Source: Phyllobacterium sp. T1293
GTDB lineage: Bacteria; Pseudomonadota; Alphaproteobacteria; Rhizobiales; Rhizobiaceae
Assembly (NCBI RefSeq): GCF_020731415.2
Contig: NZ_CP088273.1
Span: forward strand, 1,555,001-1,619,000
DNA: 64,000 bases
Direction of reading: 5' to 3'
In this document: positions 10,301 to 18,267 of the stretch, in pieces
How the letters are laid out: every line of letters starts with the position of its first letter
How positions within the stretch are numbered: the first letter of the stretch is position 1
Made by a program: the position numbers and the translations under genes
Notes under the pieces: generated by a model
The model's input: only the letters and a program-made list of their open reading frames with translations
What the model was told of the DNA's origin: nothing
Database searches by the model: none

Positions 10301-10975
10301 CGTAGCGACCAATTGGGCATTGGCAAGAATTTCACCAAAGTTGCTGATGGTTGCGGTATTTGTATTGACTTTGCCCGTACTTGCCAACAAGCCATCCGAC
10401 AACTGGTAATCCAGCGTCGTGGCAGTGCCTTCAATTGAACCACCAGTTTGTTTAATACTGATATCAGCGTTCAATTGACCGCTTGCCAGAATAATACCAT
10501 TGCCCCGAATTGTTGCCGTTTGGGTCTTGACAATACCCGTACCTGCGATCAGCCCCCCAGAAAAATCATAATCCTTGGTCGTCGCAGTGCCTTCAATCGA
10601 GCCACCGCTTTGCGCGATGCTAACATCGGCATTCAGTTTACCGCCGACTTTAACAATACCAAGGCCGCGGACTGTTGCGGTATCAGTTTGCACGACACCT
10701 GTACCGGCAATCAGACCGCCCGAAAAATCGTATTTCTTGGTCGTCACAGTGCCTTCAATCGAGCCACCACTTTGTTCAACGCTGACATCGGCATTTAACT
10801 GACCACCGGCCAAAACAGTGCTGTTGCCACTGACTGTTGCGGTGTCGGTATGCACGAGACCTGTGCCGGCAATCTGACCACCAGAAAAATCATATTTCTT
10901 GGTCGTCGCAGTACCTTCAATCGAGCCATCGCTTTGTTCAATGCTGACATCGGCATTTAACTGACCACCAGCCAA
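7367..10975 (-). CDS. Autotransporter, C-terminal part (passenger and beta-barrel), separated by a frameshift
   Basis: 1202 residues that continue the frame of the upstream fragment at 11035-12459 once one G is restored near 11040; the MAGGQLNADV start shown here is internal to a repeat, not a real N-terminus. It begins inside the 54-residue repeat array, continues as a long Gly/Ser/Thr/Asn-rich beta-helix passenger, and ends in an autotransporter barrel of about 280 residues (from about NVNFGLTGGQIFGKS) whose last strand is GGSVTAQFRMQF, with the terminal Phe needed for BAM assembly. The restored protein would be about 1697 residues. Type V secreted adhesins of this kind act at the outer membrane. 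Cargo function is unknown. Confidence 0.85.
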   Translation of the reverse strand: MAGGQLNADVSIEQSDGSIEGTATTKKYDFSGGQIAGTGLVHTDTATVSGNSTVLAGGQLNADVSVEQSGGSIEGTVTTKKYDFSGGLIAGTGVVQTDTATVRGLGIVKVGGKLNADVSIAQSGGSIEGTATTKDYDFSGGLIAGTGIVKTQTATIRGNGIILASGQLNADISIKQTGGSIEGTATTLDYQLSDGLLASTGKVNTNTATISNFGEILANAQLVATTSVLQTGGTVRGLVTTNAYNLDSGTVTNTSTITAANISQSGGLMQGTALAPIYNLSGGTAKGTISAAIAINQTGGSLEGQNNFAKNYDLSGGSLRGKVTAETAIIRDGGTVQDSGLVSTSTNISQTGGIMKGSASTALYSQSSGTMSGDVQANTYALSGDGDFSGDAKTSTFSQSGGTMRGSVETNSYLMSGGTLVSSGKVVTKAFGQTGGTVSGTVIADIRARADQGTISTLSPVGVNVANTGNGVSVWTTGDGAISNSAGSAIVTRETTGETNIRTGANVTGATGIDAYATGAGNVNIENYGTIQSTSGAAVSAGSTGGRVSVVGPGAIKGGGYGVFVKSQNGDISVKTGNTISGNTAISLETTGNGAMELDLGGAVTATDTAISFKGETTNSHALLDQNITAGQTALRSSSTGVVTFDNYSTISSPVLLDNVAGQAILNNYSGGQMQGMLASGTGAQTFVNNMAGGVWNMGNSGVSNMLGSNDVIQNFGLIKATGNTQLNGLERFENNAGGTLSLVNGAVGDKLTISGDYVGHAGSNIALDVDFDNSTADAVTVGGVLMGTTTLKLNGLSAGQAPSAFGKTILVLDAAKGGDGTVTVEGLPSGGVIQYDVARIGGSGSDPSRFVIRSGINGTAASSVVSGFIAAQNVIGSSFFKPSSGLISAPVDPEKNQFGLAPWIRTNGGMSKIDTKGTIYQPDGTAVEAPATIETSYYGYQVGLDAGVFNIQDTGGNVNFGLTGGQIFGKSDQKNFANTTDFNSVFYGAYTAYTKGPFFIDLQVRQELMDYTVNVDDPVFKIKNGDVGGRRTSISGSTSYTLPYKDWSFIPATGFTYSKSSTDDLLIPHNILLNQNEARVRFSDVESLIGFGGITVSRNFFFKDDRIRLSPFITATAYHDFAGDINATLTMDPSSANPVVLPVKTERLKTYGEVSFGANLLALTGKINGVDRLVIGSVRGDFQYGENIIGGSVTAQFRMQF

Positions 10976-11640
10976 AACAGCACTGTTGCCACGGACCGTA
11001 GCCGTTTGAGTTTTGACAACACCTGTACCTGCGATCAGCCCCCAGAAAAATCATAATCCTTGGTCGTTGCAGTACCTTCGATCGAGCCACCGCTTTGCGC
11101 GATGCTAACATCGGCATTCAGTTTACCGCCGACTTTAACAATACCAAGGCCGCGGACTGTTGCAGTATCAGTTTGCACGACACCTGTACCTGCGATCAAA
11201 CCGCCCGAAAAATCATATTTCTTGGTCGTGGCAGTACCTTCAATCGAGCCACCGCTTTGCGCGATGCTGACATCGGCATTCAGTTTACCGCCGACTTGAA
11301 CAATACCAAGGCCGCGGACTGTTGCAGTATCAGTTTGCACGACACCTGTACCGGCAATCAGACCGCCCGAAAAATCATATTTCTTGGTCGTTGCAGTACC
11401 TTCAATCGAGCCACCGCTTTGTGTGATGCTGACATCGGCATTCAGGTTACCGCCGACTTGAACAATACCGAGGCCGCGGACTGTGGCAGTATCAGTTTGC
11501 ACGACACCTGTACCGGCGATCAAACCGCCCGAAAAATCATAATCCTTGGTCTTCGCGTTGCCAGCCAGCACTCCTCCGGACTGCGAAATACTATCGTCCG
11601 CGTTTAAGGTAGTACCAGCGGCAATAGTGCCAGTTTTACT
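10390..11640 (-). repeat. Tandem 162-bp (54-residue) repeats in the autotransporter passenger
   Basis: About eight copies of a unit reading roughly VVQTDTATVRGLGIV-VGGKLNADVSIAQSGGSIEGTATTK-YDFSGGLIAGTG in pieces, spaced 162 bases apart (for example at about 10737, 10899, 11221 and 11383). Middle copies are nearly identical at DNA level; the outer copies diverge. The copy at 11035-11060 contains the one-base deletion that breaks the frame. Arrays like this expand and contract by recombination and are easily mis-assembled. Confidence 0.9.
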
Positions 11641-12459
11641 GATGGTTGCAGTCTCTACCCGTATTGTGCCATTTGTAACTGCCCCCGCACTTACATCCAG
11701 GGTATTCTGTCTCTGTGTGGTTCCCCCCAGATCTAGGGTGCCGCCAGTAACGCTGGTTGAGCCATTTATACTACCGAGTGGGCTATTTCCAAATATGTTA
11801 GGAGACCCATCAAGCTTCAGCGTTCCTTCGCGAACCTCAGTCCCACCCGTGTAATCATTATTGTCATTGCTCAGGGTAACAGTGCCAAGGCCGTTCTTGA
11901 CAAATTTCGAACCATCCCCACCTCTAATTCGAGTGTTTATTACGGCATTCACCGCTGGATCAGCTGTCACAAGCGTTTCGGCACTTGAAAGTCCAAGTGC
12001 CCCCGAGCCCCCAAGCACATAATTATCTGTCTTGAAATTCAGACCACTAATGCCCTGAGTGCCGCTAACACCCACGGTCCCAGCTGTGCCCATGAAAACC
12101 GCAGTACTACCGTTGTTCCAACCAGCACCAGCAGTCGTTCCGACTGCGTTCGTCCAGTTTGAACCGTTCCAATTCCCGGAACCGCCATCAACAGTACTGT
12201 TAGGCGTCGACCCTCCCCCAGCATTGTCCCCATCCCAGTACTGCTCGGCAGCCAGAATCGGGCCTGGAGAAAACAGATTCAACCCAACGGATATTAGACT
12301 GGATGCGAAAACAGTCCGACCTAAACAAGTCGCTGATTTGAGACGGCAGATAAGCTTGGTATTTACCCAAACAGATTCTTGACGGCTATTGAGGAAAGAC
12401 GCTTCTTGCTTGTTCAATGAATTGATTTCCGCTGGCCAGACTCTGGTGAAACAAATCAT
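11035..12459 (-). CDS. Autotransporter, N-terminal part ending at a G-tract frameshift
   Basis: 474 residues. A long N-terminal export region (basic segment CRLKS then TVFASSLISVGLNLFSPG, cleavage probably after ILAA) precedes mature EQYWDGDNAGGG, typical of PEP-like autotransporter passengers. Beta-helix strands with GGTEVREGTLKLDG follow, then the repeats. Translation stops at TGA in ...DYDFSGG where the tract is five G (plus-strand C5 at 11039-11043); the sister repeat at 10553-10558 has six and reads through. The annotated ATG overlaps a perfect 18-base palindrome and lacks a ribosome site; a TTG about 15 codons downstream (reading NKQEASF) is an alternative. Read the two parts as one interrupted or phase-variable gene. 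Confidence 0.82.
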   Translation of the reverse strand: MICFTRVWPAEINSLNKQEASFLNSRQESVWVNTKLICRLKSATCLGRTVFASSLISVGLNLFSPGPILAAEQYWDGDNAGGGSTPNSTVDGGSGNWNGSNWTNAVGTTAGAGWNNGSTAVFMGTAGTVGVSGTQGISGLNFKTDNYVLGGSGALGLSSAETLVTADPAVNAVINTRIRGGDGSKFVKNGLGTVTLSNDNNDYTGGTEVREGTLKLDGSPNIFGNSPLGSINGSTSVTGGTLDLGGTTQRQNTLDVSAGAVTNGTIRVETATISKTGTIAAGTTLNADDSISQSGGVLAGNAKTKDYDFSGGLIAGTGVVQTDTATVRGLGIVQVGGNLNADVSITQSGGSIEGTATTKKYDFSGGLIAGTGVVQTDTATVRGLGIVQVGGKLNADVSIAQSGGSIEGTATTKKYDFSGGLIAGTGVVQTDTATVRGLGIVKVGGKLNADVSIAQSGGSIEGTATTKDYDFSGG

Positions 12460-12474
12460 GCGATATATCGCATG
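12457..12474. promoter_or_regulatory. Perfect 18-bp palindrome at the autotransporter start
   Basis: CATGCGATATATCGCATG is its own reverse complement and covers the annotated ATG of the autotransporter gene. Length and symmetry fit a dimeric repressor operator, placed where binding would block transcription or initiation. No matching regulator gene is nearby. The palindrome is observed; the operator role is inference. Confidence 0.45.
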
Positions 12475-12624
12475 CGCAAGCTATACAAGGAGAATAAAGC
12501 GTTCAAGCCGGGGATACACTTACATTGAAAGAGTTGCAAATATGTATCGCCCCAGTTACTTTAGTTCACTAGAACAGTCAAAAGTTACAACGACATGACA
12601 CTTAGGGGCTGCTCTAATGCTTGG

Positions 12625-13560
12625 CTATACAAGGCTGCGATCGAATGGCCTAGACAGAGGAGCTAACTTTTCCCAAGCCTCAATCTGCTCCCTCATAATA
12701 TTGAGCGAAAGCTCTTTTTTCATCGATTGAAAACGAGAAACTGATTCATCTACATAAGCTCTATGTTCGAGTATTACGAGGAACTCACATCCTCTGGCTC
12801 GCGTTAACAATTCCACCTTCATCTGAGTCATTCTCAAGAAACGCAATTCTTCCATTATCAGGTAAAAGCTGGATGGAGTAAAAAAATACTCGTGAGCGTC
12901 AACGTACTCAGTACCCTGAACTGCACTTTTAGATGAGTTATACCTTGAAATGGGATCCGATCTCATCATGTTTACGTCCATGACAAACCCTTGCCACCAA
13001 GCAATCAAATCCTTCTGGTCGTAGCGGGCAGTTGCTTGTGACTCTTCCCTATACAGGGCGCTCAGAGAATGGCGGGACGCATTTGAAAAGTCATCCTCAA
13101 GAGTTTTTGCAGTGTCGGTTAGACTTTGGAAAATATCGAAACAGAATCGTTTATCCGGGACAATCAATATCAGTTTCCCACTAGGACGCAGCAGTTTGGA
13201 GCTTTCGTTAATGAACTGGATAAAATTGGTCATATGCTCGACAACATGTGAAGCAAATACGACCTCAAAACTGCTCCCTTGAACCAACTCACTGAGTGGC
13301 TCGCCCGCCCACACAAAATCAACGTCCTCTATGAAGGATGTATCAACTTTGAGCGCCGCATATTTTTCCCTGAGCTCTGCAGCGCTTGCATGATCCACGA
13401 TGGAAACATCATAACCATCTCTGCGTGGAAACACTGGCATATAGCTTGGGCCAATTTCTAAAACCCGTGATGATTTTGAAATCAGATTTCTAACATAACC
13501 TCTGAAATCGCCCACGTGATGATCCTGAATATCATCATCGCTCGGAGACAAAAAAAACAT
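12625..13560 (-). CDS. Class I SAM-dependent methyltransferase
   Basis: 311 residues. The SAM-binding motif I is SRVLEIGPSYMPVFPRRDG (about 30-50), followed by VSIVDHA at the end of strand 2 and EVVFASHVVEHMTNFIQFI, the post-motif found in sugar and lipid methyltransferases; KLLRPSGKLILIVPD is the strand 5 region. The C-terminal half (YFFTPSSFYLIMEELRFLRM) is less conserved. The start at 13560 follows GAGGAGTGATCT. It is the first of five AT-richer genes that look like a surface glycan set. Substrate unknown; a deoxysugar or glycan chain is plausible from context. Confidence 0.8.
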   Translation of the reverse strand: MFFLSPSDDDIQDHHVGDFRGYVRNLISKSSRVLEIGPSYMPVFPRRDGYDVSIVDHASAAELREKYAALKVDTSFIEDVDFVWAGEPLSELVQGSSFEVVFASHVVEHMTNFIQFINESSKLLRPSGKLILIVPDKRFCFDIFQSLTDTAKTLEDDFSNASRHSLSALYREESQATARYDQKDLIAWWQGFVMDVNMMRSDPISRYNSSKSAVQGTEYVDAHEYFFTPSSFYLIMEELRFLRMTQMKVELLTRARGCEFLVILEHRAYVDESVSRFQSMKKELSLNIMREQIEAWEKLAPLSRPFDRSLV

Positions 13561-13666
13561 AGATCACTCCTCATCAATTCAGCTTTGTCTTGAGATAACG
13601 TCAGTGGTCGTGCTAACTGTCAATCATACAATTGCTCGTATAACACGGGTTTAGCACGGAAAACTT

Positions 13667-14449
13667 ATGGCACATTTCTCCACTTTTATTGTAAACAGTG
13701 TAAACGAAAAAAAGTTTTCAAAATTCAGTGCCGGCTTAGTCGCTTCAGTAAGCACTCCTTATGAAATCATTCGCATAAACGACGCGCGTTCTATGGCGGA
13801 AGGCCTCAATCGAGGAGCGTCGAAGGCAAATGGTGATATTTTGATCTTTTGTCACGATGATATTGATTTCGTTACAAAAGAACCCATCGCTAAAGTAGTT
13901 CGTGACTTAAATTACTACGATATTGCAGGCGTAGCAGGCACCGAACGATTGGTAAGCGGTAATTGGTATGACGCGGGGCAACCATACCTTCAGGGCAGCA
14001 TACTCGCCCCATCTCTTGTTCCAGGTAAGTTTGAATTACAGGTCTTTGGACAGGGGCGCTCTGACGTTTTTGGCGGAACGAAGGCGTTGGATGGAGTGTT
14101 TATAGCCTGCCGACGAGAAACTTTTGAAAAGCTCGGCGGCTTCGACGCTGAAACATTCAACAGTTGGCATGGATACGATATTGATTTCACGTTTCGTGGT
14201 TACTTGGCAGGTGCGAAGCTTTGCGTAACTGCCGATATTTTACTTTACCACGATTCACATCCGGCAACTTTTTCGGAGGAGAAATTGAATGAATACGCGG
14301 CCGCGCAAGCTTTGATATTTAATAAATTCTCGAATGAATTAGATTCTGAGCCAGGCGTCAGAACGCACACTAATATTGAAGTGAGCAATTGGGACGAGGC
14401 AGTGCAAAGATTCTATAAAAGCCGCAAAAGCTTCCTGGAATGTAGCTAA
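13667..14449 (+). CDS. Glycosyltransferase, StrF-like (GT2-type) domain
   Basis: 260 residues. STPYEIIRINDARSMAEGLN then ASKANGDILIFCHDDIDFV shows the GT-A fold with an HDD-type metal site, and FGGTKALDGVFIACRRETFE, LGGFDAETFNSWHGYDIDF complete the family pattern of the StrF-like (Glyco_tranf_2_5) group. Such enzymes add sugars to surface polysaccharides or lipids. It is the only plus-strand gene of the island and is transcribed divergently from the methyltransferase at 12625-13560, sharing a 106-base promoter gap. Confidence 0.8.
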   Translation: MAHFSTFIVNSVNEKKFSKFSAGLVASVSTPYEIIRINDARSMAEGLNRGASKANGDILIFCHDDIDFVTKEPIAKVVRDLNYYDIAGVAGTERLVSGNWYDAGQPYLQGSILAPSLVPGKFELQVFGQGRSDVFGGTKALDGVFIACRRETFEKLGGFDAETFNSWHGYDIDFTFRGYLAGAKLCVTADILLYHDSHPATFSEEKLNEYAAAQALIFNKFSNELDSEPGVRTHTNIEVSNWDEAVQRFYKSRKSFLECS

Positions 14450-14480
14450 CGACCCGCGGCTTGTGTCCTTTTCGATTGGC

Positions 14481-15467
14481 CTAAGTTCTAAAAATATTGA
14501 CCATTTTACGCAAGGGCGATGTCAACCGCCAGCTTGTTGATAGGCTCATTGCTTCCAGATCTCTAGATATCGCTTCCAGATCACTCGATAAAGCTTGTAC
14601 GCGCGCTTCACTTGAGTTGGCTCTCTCGGTTTCACTCGTGATCTTTAGCTGCAAATCGTCAGCCCTTACCTTCTCCTGTTTTGCATTTGTTGCCAATTTG
14701 GAGAGCAAACTCTGAGCATTTATGAGGTCCGACTCGAGTTTATGTGCAGCCTGCGTGACTTCTTCTAATTCAGCTTTAAGCTGATGCGAGGCAGTATTCA
14801 AATTCTCTACTTGGGAGCCCAAACTATGGGCAATAAGCGCATCTTCCCCGTAAGAATCCAGGTTTGTTACATCGGCTTCGCCTCCGCGACGGACATTCGT
14901 TGCCCCGGAAAATTCATCCAGCAAATAAGAGTCTCTTACCGCGGGACTTCCATCCGCTTTCTTGAAAACAGCAATAAAATCATTCCAGACGTCACCATCA
15001 CGCTTCAACGTTCCACTTTCGACCAAGTCGATGTCTCTACCATTCAAACGGGCCCATTTCACCAACGCAATGCCTGCGTCGGGATAAAAGCGCCAATTAT
15101 CCGTAGGAAAGGTATGGTAAGGACCATTAGATGGCGCATTTAAGTAAAAATATCCACCATCCTTCAGCGCATCAACTACGTTCAAGAATGTCTGCCAAAA
15201 TAGCGGATCATGCTCGAAACATGACGTCGACACACACAGATCAAATGAATTGTCTTCAACCGGCAATGGATCGCCAATGTTATATACGATATCCACACCC
15301 GGCCCAGCTTCCAGGTCGACTCCGACATACTCAACTGCCGATGGGGCTGCAGATCGCAGGCTCCCATTTACATCCATCGCACCAACGTCAAGCAAACGGA
15401 CCTTTTGAGCAGGATCAACGTAGGAGTTCAGAAAAGCGGCTCCTGCTCGACGGGCAGTATCATGCAT
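14481..15467 (-). CDS. SAM-dependent methyltransferase with C-terminal coiled coil
   Basis: 328 residues. VRLLDVGAMDVNGSLR is a motif I variant, VEYVGVDLEAGPGVD the motif II region, and FDLCVSTSCFEHDPLFW the post-I sequence. Residues about 220-305 form a heptad-rich coiled coil (VENLNTASHQLKAELEEVTQ and onward). The protein ends STSWRLTSPLRKMVNIFRT, nearly the same tail as the neighbouring 633-residue enzyme (STSWKLTRPLRALISRMR). That shared tail suggests a common docking or membrane-anchoring role. The C-terminal coding DNA contains a 21-base tandem duplication (DLEAISR/DLEAMS). Glycan methylation is the likely job. Confidence 0.78.
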   Translation of the reverse strand: MHDTARRAGAAFLNSYVDPAQKVRLLDVGAMDVNGSLRSAAPSAVEYVGVDLEAGPGVDIVYNIGDPLPVEDNSFDLCVSTSCFEHDPLFWQTFLNVVDALKDGGYFYLNAPSNGPYHTFPTDNWRFYPDAGIALVKWARLNGRDIDLVESGTLKRDGDVWNDFIAVFKKADGSPAVRDSYLLDEFSGATNVRRGGEADVTNLDSYGEDALIAHSLGSQVENLNTASHQLKAELEEVTQAAHKLESDLINAQSLLSKLATNAKQEKVRADDLQLKITSETERANSSEARVQALSSDLEAISRDLEAMSLSTSWRLTSPLRKMVNIFRT

Positions 15468-15487
15468 TTAGGCTGTCTCCAGATTTA

Positions 15488-16357
15488 TTAGAGTGCAATT
15501 TCTCGACATCGAGTATAGCACTGCTCGATAAATTTCAGCACACTGACAGATCGGTGCGACTCATCATCAAATGGCAATGAGGCATGGTCTTCTAAATGCC
15601 TCGATATATCATTCGCGGACCAAGACTCGGTTTCAAATATTTGATTCTTGAACAATCTGGGTTTCGCAGAAAGCGTTTCTGTAAGAACAGTCGCACCGCA
15701 GGCCGCCGCCAGATAGATTCTTGGTTCAATCGCCCCTTGTCCATCGGCATGTACATTCACAACAATCCGCGACTGTTTACATATACTGGCAAATTCCCTC
15801 CCTGACACTCCGTGCGCAATCCAGATGAATCGAAAAGGCGCGGTGCGAAGGAAATCAAGTCGCCAGTTCCGATGTGGCGTCGCCTTCCCTACAAACGAAA
15901 TATCCCATCGTTTGTGTATTCTAGTTGGTGGGCGAAACCACTTCGTATTGATAGGCAGCTCACGAAATTCGTCTACCGGAAACCCAAGTTTCTCTATGGA
16001 TGTTCTCTTGCTTGGATCATAAAAAACTTTCCAATGGAAGCACTCCCAAGCCAATCTTTGGTATACGAGTAATCGTAATTTTGTTTCGTCAGTTTCAATA
16101 AACTGCCCGTCCACAACATTGGGAACAGGTTCTGAAAGGAAGGCAATCCTTATACCAGGAATTCTAAGAATATACTCCCGTGGATACAACTCAGGACGAT
16201 AGAACAAGGTTATATCCGGCCGAAAATTGTGAACAATATTTAGCCAACCGTAGTGACCTTCGTCGACATCGGCACAAAGAATATCAGGATTATTTTCCCA
16301 GCCTTCGGGAAAATGATTTTCGAAGTATGTTTTCGGACCGACGACGGCAATTCGCAT
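15488..16357 (-). CDS. CgeB/DUF3880-type glycosyltransferase
   Basis: 289 residues, GT-B-like and short. It starts MRIAVVGPKTYFENHFPEGW; RPDITLFYRPELYPREYI and IPGIRIAFLSEPVPNVVDG match the N-terminal domain of CgeB/DUF3880 proteins, and WDISFVGKATPHRN, VVNVHADGQGAIEPRIYLAA, CGATVLTE match the C-terminal nucleotide-sugar half (glycosyl transferases group 1, Glyco_trans_1_2). The start lies eight bases after the downstream-numbered gene at 16366-18267, so the two are probably co-transcribed with the coiled-coil methyltransferase. The sugar is unknown. Confidence 0.8.
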   Translation of the reverse strand: MRIAVVGPKTYFENHFPEGWENNPDILCADVDEGHYGWLNIVHNFRPDITLFYRPELYPREYILRIPGIRIAFLSEPVPNVVDGQFIETDETKLRLLVYQRLAWECFHWKVFYDPSKRTSIEKLGFPVDEFRELPINTKWFRPPTRIHKRWDISFVGKATPHRNWRLDFLRTAPFRFIWIAHGVSGREFASICKQSRIVVNVHADGQGAIEPRIYLAAACGATVLTETLSAKPRLFKNQIFETESWSANDISRHLEDHASLPFDDESHRSVSVLKFIEQCYTRCREIAL

Positions 16358-16365
16358 GTAATTGC

Positions 16366-18267
16366 CTATCGCATCCGCGATATCAGGGCGCGTAGAGGGC
16401 GAGTTAATTTCCAGCTGGTGGAATTCAGAACTGCGGATTTGTCATTTCGAGCAACCTCAAGTTGGTTACTTACTTCTGCTACTCTTCTCTCGAGTTCGGC
16501 GACGCGCTGTGAAGAATCAGCCCAGCCCATTCGTTCAGGCAGCCCGTGAGCAATTAACGAAATTAGGTCTCTATAGAACAACCACTGCTCTGGCTTTTCT
16601 TTCATCTCAGACAACATAGCGATACGCGGGTCCTTTGAGTCAAGAAACAGGACGCCCAAACCGTGCGAATGAAAAAATTCCAACGTGAAGTAGTTTTCGG
16701 AAAGCTCTTTCCATAACCGATGCACACCGAAACCCCGGTCATGAACGTTGGTATCATGAAACAGCACCACCCCTTGCGATGACATAGCTGTTACCCACGT
16801 ATCAAAATCTTCCTTGACTGCTTCATATGTGTGCAAACCGTCAATATGCAACAGATCGATTGATCCCGCAGAGAATGTTGGCCTCGCTTCATGGAAGTAA
16901 TTCCTGATAAGCCGCGCATTTTCAAACGTTCGCTCGGTGTACGAGCGAAGATCATTATATATTCCGTCACCATTGTAGTGACCGGCATGATCGTCGCCGA
17001 ACCAGCAATCGATTCCGAAAAGTTGAGTATTTAACTGATATTGTTTGGCTGCTGTGCATGCTGCAATGAAGCTTGCGCCATTATGAACACCAAGCTCGAC
17101 ATAACTGCGTGGACGTAGCAATTTAAAAAGCACAAAAAGAAAAGGAATGTGGCCAGACCATGCAGTGACAGGCATCTTTGTTGGAAGGCTGAACAATGGC
17201 TCCACCAGACTGGAAAATACATCGGGTTTATTGTCCACTGGAATAACGTTCGCAACAGATGCGATTTTGAGCTTGTCCATCTTCATAGGTTTTTTCTCTG
17301 TCCTTTTGTCAGAAAGCATAATTTGTCCGCTACTCCCAATAAGGGTAAACGAGTAATCATCCGATTCATCAACCACATTCACATCAGATAGCAGTGCAAT
17401 CGATGACATCATCACATAGTCAGAACTCTCCACATACTCTGATTTTATATATGGGAACGTAAAATCTAGCTCCTGTTCGCTGGAATGACCACTCATCGCG
17501 GGGTAACTGAGCGCCAAATCAACGAAAAACTCATCAGAATGCTTGCGAAACCGCAATTCGTTTGCAAGATCTTTCCAATGCGTTCCCTCCTTCTTCTTTA
17601 GGAGTCCTCCTTCCAGCACCAGTCTGTTGTGGCCGGCCACAAGCTTGAAAGTTATTTGCACGCGACTTCTGATCGGAATATGGAGCAACCAGGTATTGCT
17701 GGGCTTTCCCACGGTTAGATCGTGTCCAGGCGCTGCCACGGCATGATAACCTTGATGAACTTTTAAATTGTTTGCTTTTTGATAGGCGCTTTTCGAAAGG
17801 ATCACTTTTACGTACTTTGAGGGGTCTACTCCTCGACGAAATGGGCGCTCGAATATATTGCCCCCTGCAAGATCGCTAGGGCATAGATTCAACCAAGGCA
17901 ATTCAATTAAATCATGTGTACGATTAGCTAAAAGAAACTCCTCAAGCTCTGCCCTATTGGCAAACGGCAAAAACTCGTCGCAATCAAGAAAAAAAACGTA
18001 ATCGGCTTTGCCACTATCAAATGCATGATGAGCGAAAAACGTTGCCAGTTCAGATTGCGGGTAACCTCGAGATATCAAGTTAAACAGCTGCAAACCCGAA
18101 AAGTCGTAATTTTTTGCCAGTTCCAGCGACTTATCAGTGGATGAATGATCGACAAGATATAACGTGTTGAAAAACTCTGCGCATTGATCCAAAAACGCCC
18201 CTATAATTGGGGATTCGTTGCGCATCATGCAAAAGCACGCGATATTCAAACCCATTTGGCAGTCCAT
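16366..18267 (-). CDS. Bifunctional GT2-like glycosyltransferase / class I methyltransferase fusion
   Basis: 633 residues from the ATG at 18267. Residues about 5-230 are a Glyco_tranf_2_4-type domain: IACFCMMRNESPIIGAFLDQ, YLVDHSSTDKS and the DxD-bearing VFFLDCDEFLPF. Residues about 385-560 are a Methyltransf_24-type domain: YVELGVHNGASFIAAC (motif I), FGIDCWFGDDHAG, IDLLHIDGLHTYEAVKEDFD and VVLFHDTNVHDRGFGVHRLW. The middle (about 240-340) is not recognised. A short coiled coil and the tail STSWKLTRPLRALISRMR end the protein. Fusing sugar transfer to methylation suggests chain modification or end-capping of a surface glycan. First gene of the minus-strand trio. Confidence 0.83.
   Translation of the reverse strand: MDCQMGLNIACFCMMRNESPIIGAFLDQCAEFFNTLYLVDHSSTDKSLELAKNYDFSGLQLFNLISRGYPQSELATFFAHHAFDSGKADYVFFLDCDEFLPFANRAELEEFLLANRTHDLIELPWLNLCPSDLAGGNIFERPFRRGVDPSKYVKVILSKSAYQKANNLKVHQGYHAVAAPGHDLTVGKPSNTWLLHIPIRSRVQITFKLVAGHNRLVLEGGLLKKKEGTHWKDLANELRFRKHSDEFFVDLALSYPAMSGHSSEQELDFTFPYIKSEYVESSDYVMMSSIALLSDVNVVDESDDYSFTLIGSSGQIMLSDKRTEKKPMKMDKLKIASVANVIPVDNKPDVFSSLVEPLFSLPTKMPVTAWSGHIPFLFVLFKLLRPRSYVELGVHNGASFIAACTAAKQYQLNTQLFGIDCWFGDDHAGHYNGDGIYNDLRSYTERTFENARLIRNYFHEARPTFSAGSIDLLHIDGLHTYEAVKEDFDTWVTAMSSQGVVLFHDTNVHDRGFGVHRLWKELSENYFTLEFFHSHGLGVLFLDSKDPRIAMLSEMKEKPEQWLFYRDLISLIAHGLPERMGWADSSQRVAELERRVAEVSNQLEVARNDKSAVLNSTSWKLTRPLRALISRMR

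Noticed and set aside
7616..12382. Several plus-strand frames antisense to the autotransporter
   Set aside because: They mirror the repeats and composition of the real minus-strand gene.
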